From the NCBI RefSeq assembly GCF_008124625.1, contig NZ_VNHM01000005.1:1-64000 (forward strand): a stretch of DNA of 64,000 bases. Direction: 5' to 3'. This DNA comes from Desulfallas thermosapovorans DSM 6562 (lineage in GTDB: Bacteria > Bacillota > Desulfotomaculia > Desulfotomaculales > Desulfallaceae). A program made the position numbers and the translations under genes. Of this stretch, positions 27,305-35,529 are shown piece after piece (the stretch's first letter is position 1; the number at the start of each line of letters is the position of its first letter). The notes beneath the pieces were generated by a model. The model saw nothing but the letters and a program-made list of their open reading frames with translations, searched no databases and was not told the origin of the DNA.

Positions 27305-27345
27305 AAAAAACAAAAACTGCCGGCGTTGGTATACCAGCAGTTTTG
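27305..27345 (-). terminator. terminator of the perR-rubrerythrin unit
   Basis: Minus-strand AAAACTGCTGG pairs with a CCGGCAGTTTT arm and a T run follows, 23 bp past the rubrerythrin stop. Confidence 0.75.
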
Positions 27346-27367
27346 GTTTACTTATACAATTTATAAC

Positions 27368-27871
27368 TTAATATGCTTTAAAGGATTTGGCCGGAGCATT
27401 ACAGATGGGGCACCGCTCGGGTGGGTGATCTTCAGCAACATAGCCACATACCGGGCAGAGATGGAACGAGGCGGCTTGCATGTCTCCCTTTTCCTCCAAT
27501 TCCTTAATAGCCTTTTGATAAAGTTGGGCATGCGCCTTTTCGGCCTCATTGGCTAAATGAAAGATTTTGGCGGCTGCAGTTTGCTCCTCTTGTTTAGCTG
27601 TTTCAATAAAATCGGGGTACATATTGCTATATTCATAGGTCTCACCTTCAATAGCCGCTTTTAGGTTATCCGATGTGGAACCGACTTTACCGGCTGTTTC
27701 CAGTTGCTTCAAAGCATGGATGGTTTCCGCCTCAGCTATGGCCCGAAATAGCCTGGCAATTTTTTCTTTGCCTTCTTTTTCCGCTTTTTGGGCAAAGGCT
27801 AGATACTTGCGGTTAGCCTGGGATTCCCCGGCAAAGGCCGCCATTAAATTATCCTGGGTTTTTGTAGACAT
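27368..27871 (-). CDS. rbr: rubrerythrin
   Basis: A 167-residue non-haem iron peroxidase that reduces hydrogen peroxide to water in anaerobes. The di-iron ferritin-like domain shows FAGESQANRKYLAF, AIAEAETIHA, AIEGETYEYSNMYP and NEAEKAHAQLY. The C-terminal rubredoxin-like FeS4 domain has CPVCG and CPICNAPA. Length matches the short rubrerythrin class. The ATG has GGAGG 7 nt upstream. It lies 31 bp downstream of perR and is likely co-transcribed with and controlled by it. Confidence 0.95.
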   Translation of the reverse strand: MSTKTQDNLMAAFAGESQANRKYLAFAQKAEKEGKEKIARLFRAIAEAETIHALKQLETAGKVGSTSDNLKAAIEGETYEYSNMYPDFIETAKQEEQTAAAKIFHLANEAEKAHAQLYQKAIKELEEKGDMQAASFHLCPVCGYVAEDHPPERCPICNAPAKSFKAY

Positions 27872-27902
27872 TGGTATCCTCCTTATTTATTTTTATTACG
27901 TC

Positions 27903-28322
27903 TTACAATTCATTGTCATCGTTTTTGTTACTGCCGCATTGATCACATTCCCCGTAAAGATGTAAAGAAAAACTGTTAATCTTAAACGTGGCCACCTGTT
28001 TTGGAACAGGTAAATCCTCCATTGCCAGGGGTAGGTCATAGACCTTTTGGCACCGTTGGCAAAGAAAGTGGCAGTGTGGACGTGGATTGGGATCAAAGCG
28101 GCGCCGTTGCGGATCAATATTTATTTCCTGGATTTCGCCTGCCCTGGCCAATGCCTCCAGGGTATTATATACTGTTGCCGGAGATAGTGATGGATATTCC
28201 GGCTTTAGCTCTTTATATATTTCCTCTGCTGAAGGGTGACTGGTATTACCGTCCAGTAACTGCATAATTGCCATGCGCTGTGGTGTGGCCCTGAGACCAA
28301 GTTTCTTTAGTTTATTAATCAT
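27903..28322 (-). CDS. perR: Fur-family peroxide-stress regulator (PerR type)
   Basis: A 139-residue metal-dependent repressor. The winged helix includes RATPQRMAIMQLL and LSPATVYNTLEALARAGEI. The regulatory-site region RRRFDPNPRPHCHFLC resembles the PerR histidine-rich site more than that of Fur. Structural zinc pairs are CQRC and CDQCG. PerR senses peroxide by metal-catalysed histidine oxidation and derepresses detoxification genes such as the adjacent rubrerythrin. The assignment as PerR rather than Fur or Zur rests on motif similarity and this neighbour. Confidence 0.85.
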   Translation of the reverse strand: MINKLKKLGLRATPQRMAIMQLLDGNTSHPSAEEIYKELKPEYPSLSPATVYNTLEALARAGEIQEINIDPQRRRFDPNPRPHCHFLCQRCQKVYDLPLAMEDLPVPKQVATFKINSFSLHLYGECDQCGSNKNDDNEL

Positions 28323-28700
28323 GGTTATCCCTCAATCATTAAAAGTTATTTGAACATTCAAGCTCTTCAATAAAAGGGTGCCGGTTCCGCTTAAGTATTC
28401 AGCATGCAGTGCTTTATTATACATATTATTTTATAATAAATTTAATATAATCTTTATTGTTTGTCAATAATTTAGCTATAAATTATTCTTATATTAGCAA
28501 CACGCTAGTAAAAATTAAATCGTATTCGTTGCCACTGACAGAATAGATTACCAGTGCACCTAACAAAATTGTTCAATATAAAATAGCGCGGTGAAAGTGA
28601 CTCAAAATTATTAATTAAAATTTAAAATATTCAAAAAAATTAAATTTAGATAGCAGGATTTTACCCCCCGGTGTTTAATCAAATATTAAAAAGTTCACAG
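28323..28700. other. AT-rich intergenic region between perR and an enoyl-CoA hydratase gene
   Basis: The region is divergent and should hold both promoters. It is dominated by A/T tracts with many imperfect palindromes. I could not pick out an unambiguous PerR box or a sigma-54 promoter. Confidence 0.4.
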
Positions 28701-28763
28701 GAGGTGAATAACTGCTTTGCCGGCATTGCCTGTTTGTCAGGCAATATTAGATAATGTTCGGCA
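28698..28763 (+). promoter_or_regulatory. leader with displaced Shine-Dalgarno and hairpin
   Basis: A strong AGGAGGTG lies about 73 nt before the hydratase ATG rather than next to it. Between them is a perfect hairpin ATTGCCTG/CAGGCAAT (28725-28745). The ribosome site fits a TTG at 28717 that opens a 34-codon frame ending at 28821, past the hydratase start. This may be a leader peptide that couples translation. Confidence 0.4.
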
Positions 28764-28778
28764 GAACAGTCAAATATT

Positions 28779-29564
28779 ATGCCATATCAGTATCTCCTTT
28801 TTGAGCAAAAGGGTAAAATAGGTTATATAAGTCTCAATCGTCCTGAAAAGCGTAACGCTCTCTCCAAAGGGTTATTGGAGGAGCTTACTGATTTGTTAAC
28901 TGATATAGGGAACGAAAAAGCGGTGGATAAAAGAGTTAACGCAGTCATCGTCAAGGGCATTGGCAAAATTTTTTCTGCCGGGCATGATTTAAAGGAAGTT
29001 TACGAAAGCGATCCCCAGGAATTGTTGCAGCTTTTTCAAACTTGCTACAAAACCATGCAAGCCATTCGGGATATGCCTCAACCGGTAATTGCCCAGGTGC
29101 ACGGCATAGCTACCGCTGCCGGGTGCCAGTTGGTTGCCGCGTGTGACCTGGCTGTAGCTTCCGAAGATGCCTTATTTGGCACGCCGGGGGTTAAAATTGG
29201 TCTTTTTTGCAGTACCCCGGCTGTTTTTTTAAGTAGGAATATTGGTCGCAAGAAAGCTATGGAAATGCTTTTAACGGGCGATTTAATGCCGGCCCGGGAC
29301 GCTTTGATTTACGGGTTGGTGAATAAAGTGGTGCCACCAGGTGAGTTGGAAAGCGCCACTGAACAAATGGCGGCCACCATTGCCGGTTATAGCGCTTCTG
29401 CAGTGGCCGTTGGTAAAAAAGCCTTTTACCGGCAAATTAACATGGAGGACTTTGAAGCATTAAATTACGCCAGCGAAGTGATTACGTTAAACAGTACCAC
29501 GAAGGACGCTCGGGAGGGCATTGGCGCTTTTATTGAAAAAAGACAACCTAAATGGGTGGATTAA
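28779..29564 (+). CDS. enoyl-CoA hydratase/isomerase family protein
   Basis: A 261-residue crotonase-fold protein, closest in look to the ECHDC3-like subgroup. The oxyanion-hole segments are IFSAGHDLKEV and GIATAAGCQLVAACDLAVAS. The second acidic catalytic residue of true hydratases is not evident in GTPGVKIGLFCSTPAV (where hydratases have Glu in the PEV motif), so hydratase activity is doubtful. The ATG at 28779 lacks an adjacent ribosome site. It is transcribed alone, facing the eight-gene beta-oxidation operon across a terminator. Confidence 0.82.
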   Translation: MPYQYLLFEQKGKIGYISLNRPEKRNALSKGLLEELTDLLTDIGNEKAVDKRVNAVIVKGIGKIFSAGHDLKEVYESDPQELLQLFQTCYKTMQAIRDMPQPVIAQVHGIATAAGCQLVAACDLAVASEDALFGTPGVKIGLFCSTPAVFLSRNIGRKKAMEMLLTGDLMPARDALIYGLVNKVVPPGELESATEQMAATIAGYSASAVAVGKKAFYRQINMEDFEALNYASEVITLNSTTKDAREGIGAFIEKRQPKWVD

Positions 29565-29591
29565 GATAAATTGAATTGATTGATTAGCATT

Positions 29592-29630
29592 AAAAAAGCC
29601 CACGGTTTTTTACACCGTGGGTTTCTTACA
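29592..29630. terminator. bidirectional terminator between convergent units
   Basis: AGCCCACGGT pairs with ACCGTGGGTT around a T/A loop, flanked by A and T runs on both sides. It separates the hydratase gene from the 3' end of the minus-strand beta-oxidation operon. Confidence 0.85.
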
Positions 29631-29640
29631 TAGCAAGTTA

Positions 29641-30057
29641 CTATGCGGGGCTAAATTTAAAACCGTATCTAGTTACCCCTTCTTCTTCATATATTTTTCT
29701 AAATACAGCTCTAACCGGCATGCCAATGGTAATTCCCTCTTCGGGTGGATTAACCACCTGGGCTATTACCCGTGGGCCTTCTTCCAATTGGATAATGGCC
29801 ACAGGATAACTGCCCTTGCAGCGGGCCTCTGCCGCAAATTCAGGCGGGGCACCGCCACCGGCGATTATAGTATATGAATATATTGTGCCTTTGCCGCTAA
29901 GCTGGACATTTTCAAAGGTTGTTCCTTGGAGACAGTATTTGCAGACTGCTTTGGGAGGAAAATTAATCCTACCACATGATTGGCAGCGCTGCCCGATTAA
30001 CCTGTAGCGTTGAGGAACCGCCCTTTGGTACATGGGAATGGATATATGTGCGCCCAT
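29641..30057 (-). CDS. DUF35 OB-fold/zinc-ribbon acyl-CoA-binding protein
   Basis: A 138-residue protein with an N-terminal rubredoxin-like zinc ribbon (CQSCG and CKYC at about residues 25-42) and a C-terminal OB fold. In archaea a DUF35 protein bridges acetoacetyl-CoA thiolase and HMG-CoA synthase and channels CoA intermediates; in toluene degraders BbsA does a similar job for the thiolase BbsB. Here it directly follows an HMG-CoA-synthase-like gene and an SCP-x-type thiolase, so the three products likely form one complex. Last gene of the eight-gene operon. Confidence 0.88.
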   Translation of the reverse strand: MGAHISIPMYQRAVPQRYRLIGQRCQSCGRINFPPKAVCKYCLQGTTFENVQLSGKGTIYSYTIIAGGGAPPEFAAEARCKGSYPVAIIQLEEGPRVIAQVVNPPEEGITIGMPVRAVFRKIYEEEGVTRYGFKFSPA

Positions 30058-30066
30058 TTAATCACC

Positions 30067-31077
30067 TCAAATACTTCTTTTCAGTTTCAGGTATTGAACG
30101 TAGCTGATATATTTCTTATATTCCAGCGCTGCTTGCATGGGTTTGTTGGTTTGTGCCACCAAGGATTTTTCCAGTTTGAAACTAAGCGCTTGACTGCCTG
30201 AACCGGAACCATAGGAACAAACCAGTATATGATCACCGTTTGCGGCTACATCCAATACCCGGCATAAAGCCAGTAAAGGTGCACCGGCGCCGGTATCACC
30301 CAACTGGGCAAACACTTGTCCCCCTTTGGTTTGCTCTTCGGTGCAACCCATTTTTTTGGCCAGGGCGGCAGCAGTTTTAGCATCGCTTTGATGTAATATT
30401 ACGTGGTTATAATCAGCCAGTTTTCGTCCTGTTTTTTCCATTAAACCGCTCACCGCGGCCTTGACCGTTTCATTATAATCTTGGGTAGCATAAGCTTTTA
30501 CGCCAATATCCCGCATATCGGTCTCACCCGGTAAACGGTAGCGCAGTCCCATAGCTTCGGTAGAGTAACCGAATACCCCTTCATAGGCCAGGCCGGGTTC
30601 ATCTTTAGCCAGCACAAAGGCACATGCACCGGCACCAAACCCGTTTTCCAAATCCACATGGGCTGCGGAGGTTGGTGCATCTGACACCACCACCAGCGCA
30701 TATGGCTGATCGTTCTGATCCATAAGACCCAGTGCGGAAAGGATGGCCTGTGTGCCGGACATAGTGGAATTTGCATGCTGAGCAGATAAAACATTGTTAG
30801 ATAATCCCAACGCCTCCACCATTGTACCCGCCATCTCTTTTTCTTGATATGGGAAATTAGTGGATGCCAGCGTTAAAACACCTACCCGGGAAATATCCAG
30901 ACCGGCCAGCGCGTTGCGGGCTGCTTCCACAGCCATGGTGGTGACGTCTTCATCTATGTCCATGACTGTTTTTTCCTTCATGGCTGCAGAACAGCTGCCC
31001 AGGGCACTCAAAAATTCATCTCTTTTAATGCGCAAATACGGTAAGTAAACTCCGTAGGATATTATACTCTTACTCAT
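30067..31077 (-). CDS. HMG-CoA synthase-like thiolase-fold protein lacking the usual catalytic cysteine
   Basis: A 336-residue protein of the KAS III/HMG-CoA synthase branch, like the archaeal type in length and in ending. The catalytic cysteine of the family sits in an ACxxGT motif; the matching position here is HANSTMSGTQA, with Thr in place of Cys. The upstream acidic position also seems lost (ASTNFPYQEKE). A histidine remains in VILHQSDAKT. It may be a structural or decarboxylating partner rather than a condensing enzyme. Its ATG overlaps the thiolase stop by one base (TGATG), and it is 9 bp from the DUF35 gene. Confidence 0.75.
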   Translation of the reverse strand: MSKSIISYGVYLPYLRIKRDEFLSALGSCSAAMKEKTVMDIDEDVTTMAVEAARNALAGLDISRVGVLTLASTNFPYQEKEMAGTMVEALGLSNNVLSAQHANSTMSGTQAILSALGLMDQNDQPYALVVVSDAPTSAAHVDLENGFGAGACAFVLAKDEPGLAYEGVFGYSTEAMGLRYRLPGETDMRDIGVKAYATQDYNETVKAAVSGLMEKTGRKLADYNHVILHQSDAKTAAALAKKMGCTEEQTKGGQVFAQLGDTGAGAPLLALCRVLDVAANGDHILVCSYGSGSGSQALSFKLEKSLVAQTNKPMQAALEYKKYISYVQYLKLKRSI

Positions 31078-32255
31078 CAGGCATCCCCCCTCTGGTAGAT
31101 GAATACCGCGGCCGTTCCGCCGGAACCACCTACATTGTGGGATAAAGCGTACCTGGCATTTTTAATTTGCCTGCTGGGCTCTTTAGCTTCGTCACGAAGC
31201 TGCTTAAAAATCTCGCATGCCATGCCGCAGCCGGTAGCACCAATGGGGTGACCTTTGGCCTTCAGTCCACCGCTGGCGTTCACCGGCAGCTTGCCGTCAA
31301 TCTGTGTATACCCTTCTTCCAACAGGTACTGGGCTTTTCCTTCTTCGGCAAAACCTAAATCCCCGTAAGCTAATATTTCCGCAATGGTAAAACAATCGTG
31401 CACCTCTGCAAAATCTATATCTTTGGGGCCGATACCTGCTTGCTTGTAGGCCTCTGCTGCAGCCTTACGTGTAGCCAGCAGTCTGGTCATACTATCCCTG
31501 TCATGAATGGCCAGGTAATCGCTGGCGGCCCCGAAGCCCTTGAGATAAACAGGTTTATCAGTAAATTCCCGGGCTATCTTGGCGTTGCATAACAGTACCA
31601 CCGCAGCACCGTCGGTGGTGGGGCTGCAATCCCATACGTTGAATGGATAAGCTACGGGCACACCTTTCTTGGCTTGCTCTAAGGTAATTTCCTTGCGGAA
31701 TTGTGCCTTGGGGTTGGCTACTGCGTTACGGTGGTTTTTCACTGCCACCATTGACAGGTGCTCCCTTTTAAGACCGTACTCGTGCATATACCTGGCAGCC
31801 ATCAAGGCGTAAATCCCGGCAAATGTTGACCCGGCCAGGCGCTCAAATTCCGTATCCCCGGATACACCCAGCCAGTAACGGCCTTTGCTGGAAGAAACAT
31901 CTCTCATTTTTTCCACGCCCCCCGCAATGGCTATATCAACCTTGCCCGAGGCCACCGCACACGCAGCATTAAATAGAGCATACCCGCCGGATCCACAGGC
32001 ATTCTCAATTCTGACGGCGTTTACACGAGGCAAGCCAACGTGTCCCATGAGGAGTGGCGCCAGTTGCCCCAGTTGAAAACCGCTGCCTGAACTCAGACTG
32101 CCTATAAAAGCTGCGCCTATGCGCTGCTGGTCAATTCCCCGGTCCACACTTTGCAACATTTCCAGGTAAGCTTCAGCAAACAGTTCTTTAACACCCTTGT
32201 TGGGGAAATCACCATACCGGGTTTGCCCGGCGCCAATAATTGCTACACTTTCCAC
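31077..32255 (-). CDS. SCP-x/archaeal-type thiolase
   Basis: A 392-residue thiolase. The nucleophilic cysteine lies in NACGSGGYAL, with EVHDCFT and ASGGLKAKGHPIGATG carrying the two histidine regions, and HNVGGSGG at the C-terminus in place of the second cysteine motif of bacterial thiolases. This class pairs with DUF35 proteins and cleaves or forms 3-oxoacyl-CoA. Start GTG at 32255 with AAAGGTG upstream. It is translationally linked to the HMG-CoA-synthase-like gene. Confidence 0.85.
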   Translation of the reverse strand: MESVAIIGAGQTRYGDFPNKGVKELFAEAYLEMLQSVDRGIDQQRIGAAFIGSLSSGSGFQLGQLAPLLMGHVGLPRVNAVRIENACGSGGYALFNAACAVASGKVDIAIAGGVEKMRDVSSSKGRYWLGVSGDTEFERLAGSTFAGIYALMAARYMHEYGLKREHLSMVAVKNHRNAVANPKAQFRKEITLEQAKKGVPVAYPFNVWDCSPTTDGAAVVLLCNAKIAREFTDKPVYLKGFGAASDYLAIHDRDSMTRLLATRKAAAEAYKQAGIGPKDIDFAEVHDCFTIAEILAYGDLGFAEEGKAQYLLEEGYTQIDGKLPVNASGGLKAKGHPIGATGCGMACEIFKQLRDEAKEPSRQIKNARYALSHNVGGSGGTAAVFIYQRGDA

Positions 32256-32290
32256 CCGGTTTCACCTTCTTTCTAACTAAAACAGCTTAT

Positions 32291-33445
32291 TTATATTTCC
32301 ATTTCTTTGAGCAGTCTGCCGGCTATAACCATGCGCTGGATTTCATTGGTACCTTCGTAGATACGGGTAAGCCTGGCATCCCGGTAAAAACGTTCCACTG
32401 GGAATTCTTTCATGTAGCCCATGCCGCCGTGTATTTGAACTGCTTTGTCCACTACCCTTCCCAAAGCTTCCGAGGCAAACAATTTTACCATGGGGCCTTC
32501 TTTGAATACCGGCATATTCTGGTCCACCATCCAGGCTACCTTGTAGGTCAGCGCACGGGCAGCTTCGGTATCAGTGGCCATTTCCGCCAGCATCCACTGG
32601 ATAGCCTGGAAACTGGCAATAGGTTTGCCGAACTGCATCCTTTGCTGCGCATACTTAGCTGATAATTCAATTAGTTTGTCACAAGCCCCCACGCAGCGGG
32701 CACCCAGTGCCACCCGGCCTTTGCTTAAAATCCTCAGCGCACTTGAATAACCTTTGCCTATTGTTCCCAACACATTCTCTTTGGGTACTTTGCAGTCTTC
32801 AAAAATTACTTCCGAAGTATGTGAACCTCGGAGGCCCATTTTTCTCTCAATGGTGCCGATGGAAAAACCAGGTGCATCCCTATCTACAATAAAAGCCGTG
32901 TAGCCGCCCCGGGCTCCCTTTTCCTTGTCTGTTACGGCAATTACAGTAAATACCTGGGCTTCAGGAGCATTGGTTATAAAGTGTTTCATACCGTTCAGTA
33001 TCCATTTGTCACCTTTTAATACAGCGGTGGTTTTCATATTGGACGCGTCCGACCCGGCGTCAGGCTCGGTGAGGCAAAAGGCTCCTATTTTATCACCGCT
33101 GGCCAAATCCGGCAGGTATTTTTTCTTCAATTCTTCACTGGCCAGTTCCACAATACCGGTGGTGCCAATGCCTGTGTGGGCTCCGATAAGGGTGGTGAAA
33201 CTCATATTGGCCCGGCCCAACTCTTCCAGCAGCAGGCATTTATCCAGCATGGAAAGCCCAAGCCCGCCGTATTCTTCCGGTATACTCATTCCAAACAGCC
33301 CCATCTCTTTGGCCTGGTCGATCAGGTGTTGGGGAATACGATCTTCCTCCTCAATTTGCTGGGCACAGGGCTCAACTTCATTATCCACAAATTCGCGGAT
33401 CGTGCGTTTCATATCTCTTATTTCATCAGACAGGCTAAAATCCAC
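32291..33445 (-). CDS. short-chain acyl-CoA dehydrogenase
   Basis: A 384-residue FAD enzyme that oxidises acyl-CoA to trans-2-enoyl-CoA, passing electrons to electron-transferring flavoprotein. Signatures: GAFCLTEPDAGSD, the WILNGMKHFITNA FAD-binding segment, and the catalytic glutamate in TRIYEGTNEIQ near the C-terminus, as in butyryl/short-chain dehydrogenases. Start GTG at 33445 with GAGGTGGC upstream. Fifth gene in an operon; no ETF genes are in the window. Confidence 0.92.
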   Translation of the reverse strand: MDFSLSDEIRDMKRTIREFVDNEVEPCAQQIEEEDRIPQHLIDQAKEMGLFGMSIPEEYGGLGLSMLDKCLLLEELGRANMSFTTLIGAHTGIGTTGIVELASEELKKKYLPDLASGDKIGAFCLTEPDAGSDASNMKTTAVLKGDKWILNGMKHFITNAPEAQVFTVIAVTDKEKGARGGYTAFIVDRDAPGFSIGTIERKMGLRGSHTSEVIFEDCKVPKENVLGTIGKGYSSALRILSKGRVALGARCVGACDKLIELSAKYAQQRMQFGKPIASFQAIQWMLAEMATDTEAARALTYKVAWMVDQNMPVFKEGPMVKLFASEALGRVVDKAVQIHGGMGYMKEFPVERFYRDARLTRIYEGTNEIQRMVIAGRLLKEMEI

Positions 33446-33484
33446 AGCCAGCCACCTCGCTTTCTATTAGTTAGTTCGTTAGAA

Positions 33485-34264
33485 TTATCTTCCTTTGAAT
33501 TCGGGCTTGCGTTTTTCTAAGAATGCTGAAGTTCCCTCAATACGATCCTCGGTAGAAAAGGCGATGGTCTGGGCAAACTTTTCAAACAACATACCCGAAT
33601 GTATATCGGTGTTAGCACCTACGTTAATGGCTACTTTAGCCAGGCTGACTGCCATCGGCCCTTTGGCGATAATTTTTTGGGCCATTTCCTTGGCTACCGG
33701 CATTAAATCTTCGGGTTGCTCCACCACTTTGTTCACCAGACCGATTTCCTTGGCCTCCTGGGCGCTAATGATGTCACCGGTAAAAATTAATTCTTTGGCC
33801 TTGCCCATACCCACAATTCTTTGCAGGCGCTGGGTGCCGCCGGCTCCCGGGATAATGCCCAGATTAACCTCGGGCTGACCCAACTTGGAGCGACTGGTGG
33901 CAATTCTGATATCACAGGCCAGAGCCAGTTCGCACCCGCCCCCCAGAGCAAAACCGTCAATGGCGGCTATCACCGGCTTATCAAGACTTTCCACATCAAG
34001 TAAAGTCTCCTGGGCTTCGCTGGTTAAAACCTCCAATGTGTCGCGCTCTTTTAATGTGCGTATATCCGCTCCGGACGCAAATGCTTTACCTCCGGCACCG
34101 GTAATAATAATTACCCGCACGTCTTTATCAAAACGGCATTGTCGCGCGGCCTGGCGGATTTCCGCCCAGGTTTTGGGGTCAAGGGCATTGCGCACCTCCG
34201 GGCGGTTCAATGTCACTATGGCAATATGGCCGTCTTTCTCAACCAACAGGTTTTGATATTCCAT
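33485..34264 (-). CDS. enoyl-CoA hydratase (crotonase)
   Basis: A 259-residue hydratase that adds water to 2-enoyl-CoA to give 3-hydroxyacyl-CoA. Oxyanion-hole segments FASGADIRTL and DGFALGGGCELALACD are intact, and both catalytic glutamates are present (GGCELAL and GQPEVNLGIIPGAGG). It follows the thiolase gene by 15 bp in the operon. Confidence 0.93.
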   Translation of the reverse strand: MEYQNLLVEKDGHIAIVTLNRPEVRNALDPKTWAEIRQAARQCRFDKDVRVIIITGAGGKAFASGADIRTLKERDTLEVLTSEAQETLLDVESLDKPVIAAIDGFALGGGCELALACDIRIATSRSKLGQPEVNLGIIPGAGGTQRLQRIVGMGKAKELIFTGDIISAQEAKEIGLVNKVVEQPEDLMPVAKEMAQKIIAKGPMAVSLAKVAINVGANTDIHSGMLFEKFAQTIAFSTEDRIEGTSAFLEKRKPEFKGR

Positions 34265-34279
34265 ATATTCCCTTCCTTT

Positions 34280-35473
34280 CTAACCAACCCATTCCCAGAT
34301 GGCTGCGGCACCCTGGCCGTGTCCGACGCACATGCTTTCCACGGCATACTTGGCGTTATAATAGGGCATTTCATGCATTATGGTGGTGGCTATACGGGCA
34401 CCGGTACATCCCAGGGGGTGACCCAGTGCAATGCCGCTTCCCCTTGGGTTAAGCAGCGGGTGGTTTCTGATACCCAGCTTTTCCACACAATATACTGCTT
34501 GAGAGGCAAAAGCTTCATTTATTTCCCACAGGTCAATTTGATCTATGGTCATACCGGCCTGCTTCAGTACCTTGGGAATGGCCACCGCCGGGCCTATGCC
34601 CATGATTTGCGGGTCAACTCCCACAACCGTATAGTTGACCAGTTTCATTTTCGGTTTTAAGCCCAGCTCTTTTATTTTTTCTTTGCTGGCCACCAGTACC
34701 GCAGCCGCGGCATCGTTGGTTTGGCTGGAGTTACCGGCGGTTACGGTAGCCTTTTCATCCTGTAAAAATACGGGCTTTAGCTTCGCTAAAGTTTCCAGGT
34801 TGGTATCCGGTCTGATACCCTGATCCCGGTCAACCACCATTTTTTGGGTACCTCCGTCATCAGTAGGCACATCGGCTTCTATGGGCAAAATTTCATCTTT
34901 AAATAATCCCTCTACAGTAGCTTTATGGGCTTTGGCGTGACTTTCCACGGCAAACTGGTCTTGTTTTTCTCTGCTGATATTGAACTTGCGAGCCACCATC
35001 TCAGCGGTATAGCCCATGGAACTCATATTAGGGTCTGTAAATTCACCCAGGCGGGGGTTGGGATCAGCACCCGTGCCCATGGGAACATGGGTCATGTGCT
35101 GCACACCACCGGCAATAATCAAATCAGCCCATCCCATGGCGATGTTGGAAACTGCAAAGGCTATAGACTGTAATCCTGAAGCACAAAAACGGTCTATTGT
35201 GCAGCCCGGCACACTATAGGGCATACCGGCCATGATGGTTGCGTAACGACCTATATTAGCGCCCATATCCTTCATGAGAGCAGTACCACCGAAAAAAACA
35301 TCATCCACTTGCTCTCTTTTTTTACCTGTTATCCCCGCCCGTTCCAGCACGGCATTAATAACTTTGGCCGCTAAGTCATCGGCCCTTATATTGAAAAACC
35401 ATGATTTTTTGCCCGCCTTAGCTATAGCTGTGCGCACTCCTTCAACAATATAAACCTCTCTCACTGCATTCAT
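34280..35473 (-). CDS. acetyl-CoA C-acyltransferase (thiolase)
   Basis: A 397-residue classical thiolase that cleaves 3-oxoacyl-CoA with CoA. Catalytic residues are visible: Cys in DRFCASGLQS, His in IALGHPLGCTG, and the second Cys in SMCVGHGQGAA, along with EINEAFASQ. It complements the atypical thiolase at 31077 in the same operon. Start ATG at 35473. Confidence 0.93.
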   Translation of the reverse strand: MNAVREVYIVEGVRTAIAKAGKKSWFFNIRADDLAAKVINAVLERAGITGKKREQVDDVFFGGTALMKDMGANIGRYATIMAGMPYSVPGCTIDRFCASGLQSIAFAVSNIAMGWADLIIAGGVQHMTHVPMGTGADPNPRLGEFTDPNMSSMGYTAEMVARKFNISREKQDQFAVESHAKAHKATVEGLFKDEILPIEADVPTDDGGTQKMVVDRDQGIRPDTNLETLAKLKPVFLQDEKATVTAGNSSQTNDAAAAVLVASKEKIKELGLKPKMKLVNYTVVGVDPQIMGIGPAVAIPKVLKQAGMTIDQIDLWEINEAFASQAVYCVEKLGIRNHPLLNPRGSGIALGHPLGCTGARIATTIMHEMPYYNAKYAVESMCVGHGQGAAAIWEWVG

Positions 35474-35529
35474 CCCTTCCTGGCAGGTAGTCAGTTGTTG
35501 GTTTAAACAAAAGATTTACAGCCACGATA

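Noticed and set aside
28323-28500. A PerR box upstream of perR
   Set aside because: Several AT-rich palindromes resemble it, but none keeps enough of TTATAAT-N-ATTATAA to stand out from background.
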